Of a stretch of 64,000 nt of DNA, positions 62,055 through 64,000 are shown piece by piece. Origin of the DNA: Cryoendolithus antarcticus. Taxonomy: Eukaryota > Ascomycota > Dothideomycetes > Cladosporiales > Cladosporiaceae. Within the stretch, counting starts at the first letter, position 1; each line of letters opens with the position of its first letter. Where the stretch lies: contig NAJO01000022.1 in NCBI GenBank assembly GCA_002077065.1, positions 124,001 through 188,000 on the forward strand, read 5' to 3'. The translations under genes and the position numbers were made by a program. Under the pieces are notes generated by a model. That model saw only the letters and a list, made by a program, of their open reading frames with translations, was not told the origin of the DNA and did no database searches.

Positions 62055-63584
62055 ATGCTGAGGCCAAGTCTTGCCGCTCTTGCGAAGAGGACAGTATGGC
62101 CGGTCTCACTACGTTCAGTGAAGCCAGTGACTAGCCATCACCGACAATACTCCACGCCATCCGCAGACGAAGACACTCCACCAGTCACGCGTGTGCCTCA
62201 CCGATCGAGGGGCAATACTTACAATGCCTCGTCTAAGCCCGTCAAAATCTCAATCGCTGGGCGAGAGCACAGCTTTGCTGGAAGTTATCTCCGTGATCTC
62301 TGCAAGTGCGAGAGATGCAGAGATCCCTCTACGCGGCAGAAACTCGAATTGACCACCAGAGTCCGAGGCAGTGTTTCGCCTTCTTCTGTAGATGTCCATG
62401 GCGATTCTATTTCGATACTGTGGGACGAGAAGTCCGAGAATGTTGATCGCCATGTCACCGAGCTTCCTCTCGAAACCCTTGCTCGTCTAGCCGGGTTGAG
62501 CAGCGATGGCCGTATGCCAGATCTTCCACAGCGCAAACTATGGCTTGATGAGGACTTTCGAAACGAGACGACAGATATCCCTTATGATGCATACATGCAG
62601 GACGATAGCACACTGCTGACTGCACTACGGCAATTGCAGACACATGGCCTCGTGTTCCTCACTGAGGTACCAGGTTCGCCAGAGTCCGTCGCCCGGATCG
62701 CTGAACGCATTGGACCACTCAAAAACACATTCTACGGTATGACCTGGGACGTACGATCAGTCCCGGCAGCCAAGAACGTAGCCTACACTTCACAAAATCT
62801 CGGTTTCCACATGGATCTGCTCTACATGCGACAGCCTCCGCACTTGCAATTCCTACACTGCATCAGATCATCAGCCGAAGGCGGCGCGAGTCTCTTCAGT
62901 GACACGTACCGCGCCGTACAGACGCTATACACTCGCCACCCTAGACACGCTCAGACATTGACGGAGGTGAATGTGCCATATCATTATGACCACGCGGATG
63001 CCGAGCCCCTCGGCCACTACTACCAGCACTCCCACCCAGTCATCGCTCTGAAGCCTTTACATTTCACCAAGTCCGGCAACGAGCCAACGACAGCGACCTT
63101 CAGCCATTTGAATCTCTTGAAACGCCAGGCAGGTCAGGGTAATCGAGCTTGGGCTCTTGACCAGCTCAACAACAACTTTGCAGCGTGGGTCGAGTCCGTT
63201 GCCTGGTCTCCCCCTTTTCAAGCCCCATTTGCAGCCCCATCCTTCGCAGGCGTCACCGCAAACCCCGTCACAGCCCTCGAGCAGGGCTTTGCCAGCTGGC
63301 GGAAGGCGGCCATCGCGTTCGACATGACCTTGCACCGCAGGGAAGCCATCCATGAGAGATTGATGAAGCCCGGAGAGTGTGTCTTGTTCGACAACACGAG
63401 GATTGTGCATGCTAGGAAGGCCTTTGTACCTGGTGATGAGGGGAGCGAGAGGTGGCTGAGAGGTGCTTATGTGGATCGAGATCCGTATGAGAGTCGGCTG
63501 AAAGTGCTGCTGAAGAAGGAGATGGAGGAGAAGGGGAGTATGGATGAACTTGGGGCGCCGCATTGGTTGCCTGACGCGGTGTGA
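62055..63584 (+). CDS. Gamma-butyrobetaine/trimethyllysine dioxygenase-like TauD enzyme
   Basis: 509 residues, single exon, ATG at 62055. The first 35 residues are basic and Ser-rich (MLRPSLAALAKRTVWP), a likely mitochondrial presequence. The N-terminal zinc-binding domain shows LRDLCKCERCRDPSTRQK. The TauD domain has the iron site H-x-D in GFHMDLLY (about residue 252) and the distal His in NTRIVHARKAF, with Arg in RWLRGAYVDRD. These match the carnitine-synthesis dioxygenases; telling gamma-butyrobetaine dioxygenase from trimethyllysine dioxygenase would need a tree. Confidence 0.88.
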   Translation: MLRPSLAALAKRTVWPVSLRSVKPVTSHHRQYSTPSADEDTPPVTRVPHRSRGNTYNASSKPVKISIAGREHSFAGSYLRDLCKCERCRDPSTRQKLELTTRVRGSVSPSSVDVHGDSISILWDEKSENVDRHVTELPLETLARLAGLSSDGRMPDLPQRKLWLDEDFRNETTDIPYDAYMQDDSTLLTALRQLQTHGLVFLTEVPGSPESVARIAERIGPLKNTFYGMTWDVRSVPAAKNVAYTSQNLGFHMDLLYMRQPPHLQFLHCIRSSAEGGASLFSDTYRAVQTLYTRHPRHAQTLTEVNVPYHYDHADAEPLGHYYQHSHPVIALKPLHFTKSGNEPTTATFSHLNLLKRQAGQGNRAWALDQLNNNFAAWVESVAWSPPFQAPFAAPSFAGVTANPVTALEQGFASWRKAAIAFDMTLHRREAIHERLMKPGECVLFDNTRIVHARKAFVPGDEGSERWLRGAYVDRDPYESRLKVLLKKEMEEKGSMDELGAPHWLPDAV

Positions 63585-64000
63585 GGTATGCTAACCCACG
63601 CACACATATGACAGCAGAACTAGACCACGGCAGTAGTCTCATGGGCAGCATCGTTAGCATTTGCGTGTCACGACGCTGCCTATGATGGCCTTGTCATGTT
63701 CTGTAATCCGTCAAGCGACACTGAAGGACCTCGACCCGCAAGAGATCGGTGTCCTCTTGTAGTGGGTGTGTCCCGGCGACTGTCTCGACAAATATAGGTA
63801 GTCTCCAGCAGCTGCGTCTGGCAGCGCTCGGAACGGTCGGCCACATCACGAGCGTGTACCCGCATTATACGACCTGGTCAGAATCACACTTTCATCCGCG
63901 GCCCCAACATGTGGGCACGTCGGAGTCGATACCGCGACTCAATAACCCAGAGTTCGCGTGGCGTGCGGTTGACTGAACTCTCTCGGCAACGGCGTCTGTC
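63585..64000. other. Right-edge region without a gene
   Basis: About 416 bases after the dioxygenase gene. No frame with protein-like character; a gene starting beyond the edge cannot be excluded. Confidence 0.4.

Noticed and set aside
1..64000. tRNA genes, rRNA, CRISPR, transposons
   Set aside because: I scanned both strands for tRNA B-box-like GGTTCRA motifs in a cloverleaf context, terminal repeats, and transposase or reverse-transcriptase motifs, and saw none I could defend; a tRNAscan and RepeatMasker run would decide.

Overview
The window reads as nuclear DNA of a filamentous ascomycete, most likely a Dothideomycete (inference). The support is short introns (about 49-97 nt, GTRNGT or GTRCGT donors, CTRAC-like branch sites, YAG acceptors), fungal-specific genes (palC, a HET protein, a fungal STAND N-terminal domain, mnn10, F-box families), and gene-dense housekeeping content on both strands. 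I see no rRNA, tRNA, CRISPR array, intact transposon or plasmid feature. About 35 genes can be supported; roughly half carry introns, and for these I worked out exon joins by reading frame and splice signals.

Layout. 1-4.1 kb: a large open frame running off the left edge, a small membrane protein, and a coiled-coil tail-anchored protein. 4.5-12.7 kb: a HET-domain gene convergent with erg26 (sterol C-4 demethylation), palC (ambient pH sensing), a polytopic membrane protein and an NTF2-like protein. 13-16.5 kb: divergent pair CCT4 (chaperonin) and RPT1 (26S proteasome ATPase). 17-22.3 kb: a Cys-cluster protein, a methyltransferase and an MFS drug/H+ antiporter. 23-28.7 kb: a 1158-residue protein joining a fungal STAND N-terminal domain to a C-terminal Rho-like GTPase, then an F-box gene; a decayed piece resembling that F-box gene lies on the other side of the GTPase fusion. 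29-34.4 kb: NUFIP1-like snoRNP factor, RPC25 (Pol III), and the PP2A B55 subunit with two competing first exons. 35-46.7 kb: a single-pass membrane protein, the Golgi mannosyltransferase MNN10, an AlkB-type repair enzyme with a PIP-box-like motif, a 1589-residue unknown protein, and a TAF3-like histone-fold protein. 47-56 kb: three F-box-like genes, a PAN-like cell-surface protein, and a 1020-residue protein rich in GW/WG dipeptides. 57.6-63.6 kb: a secreted beta-propeller protein, a tandem pair of small RHLI-family genes of which the first has an in-frame stop, and the divergent mitochondrial pair tpc1 and a carnitine-pathway dioxygenase.

The housekeeping genes do not form one pathway. The most original items are the STAND-N/Rho fusion, the GW-rich protein, the duplicated first exon of PP2A B55, and the fresh nonsense mutation (or readthrough stop) in the RHLI pair.
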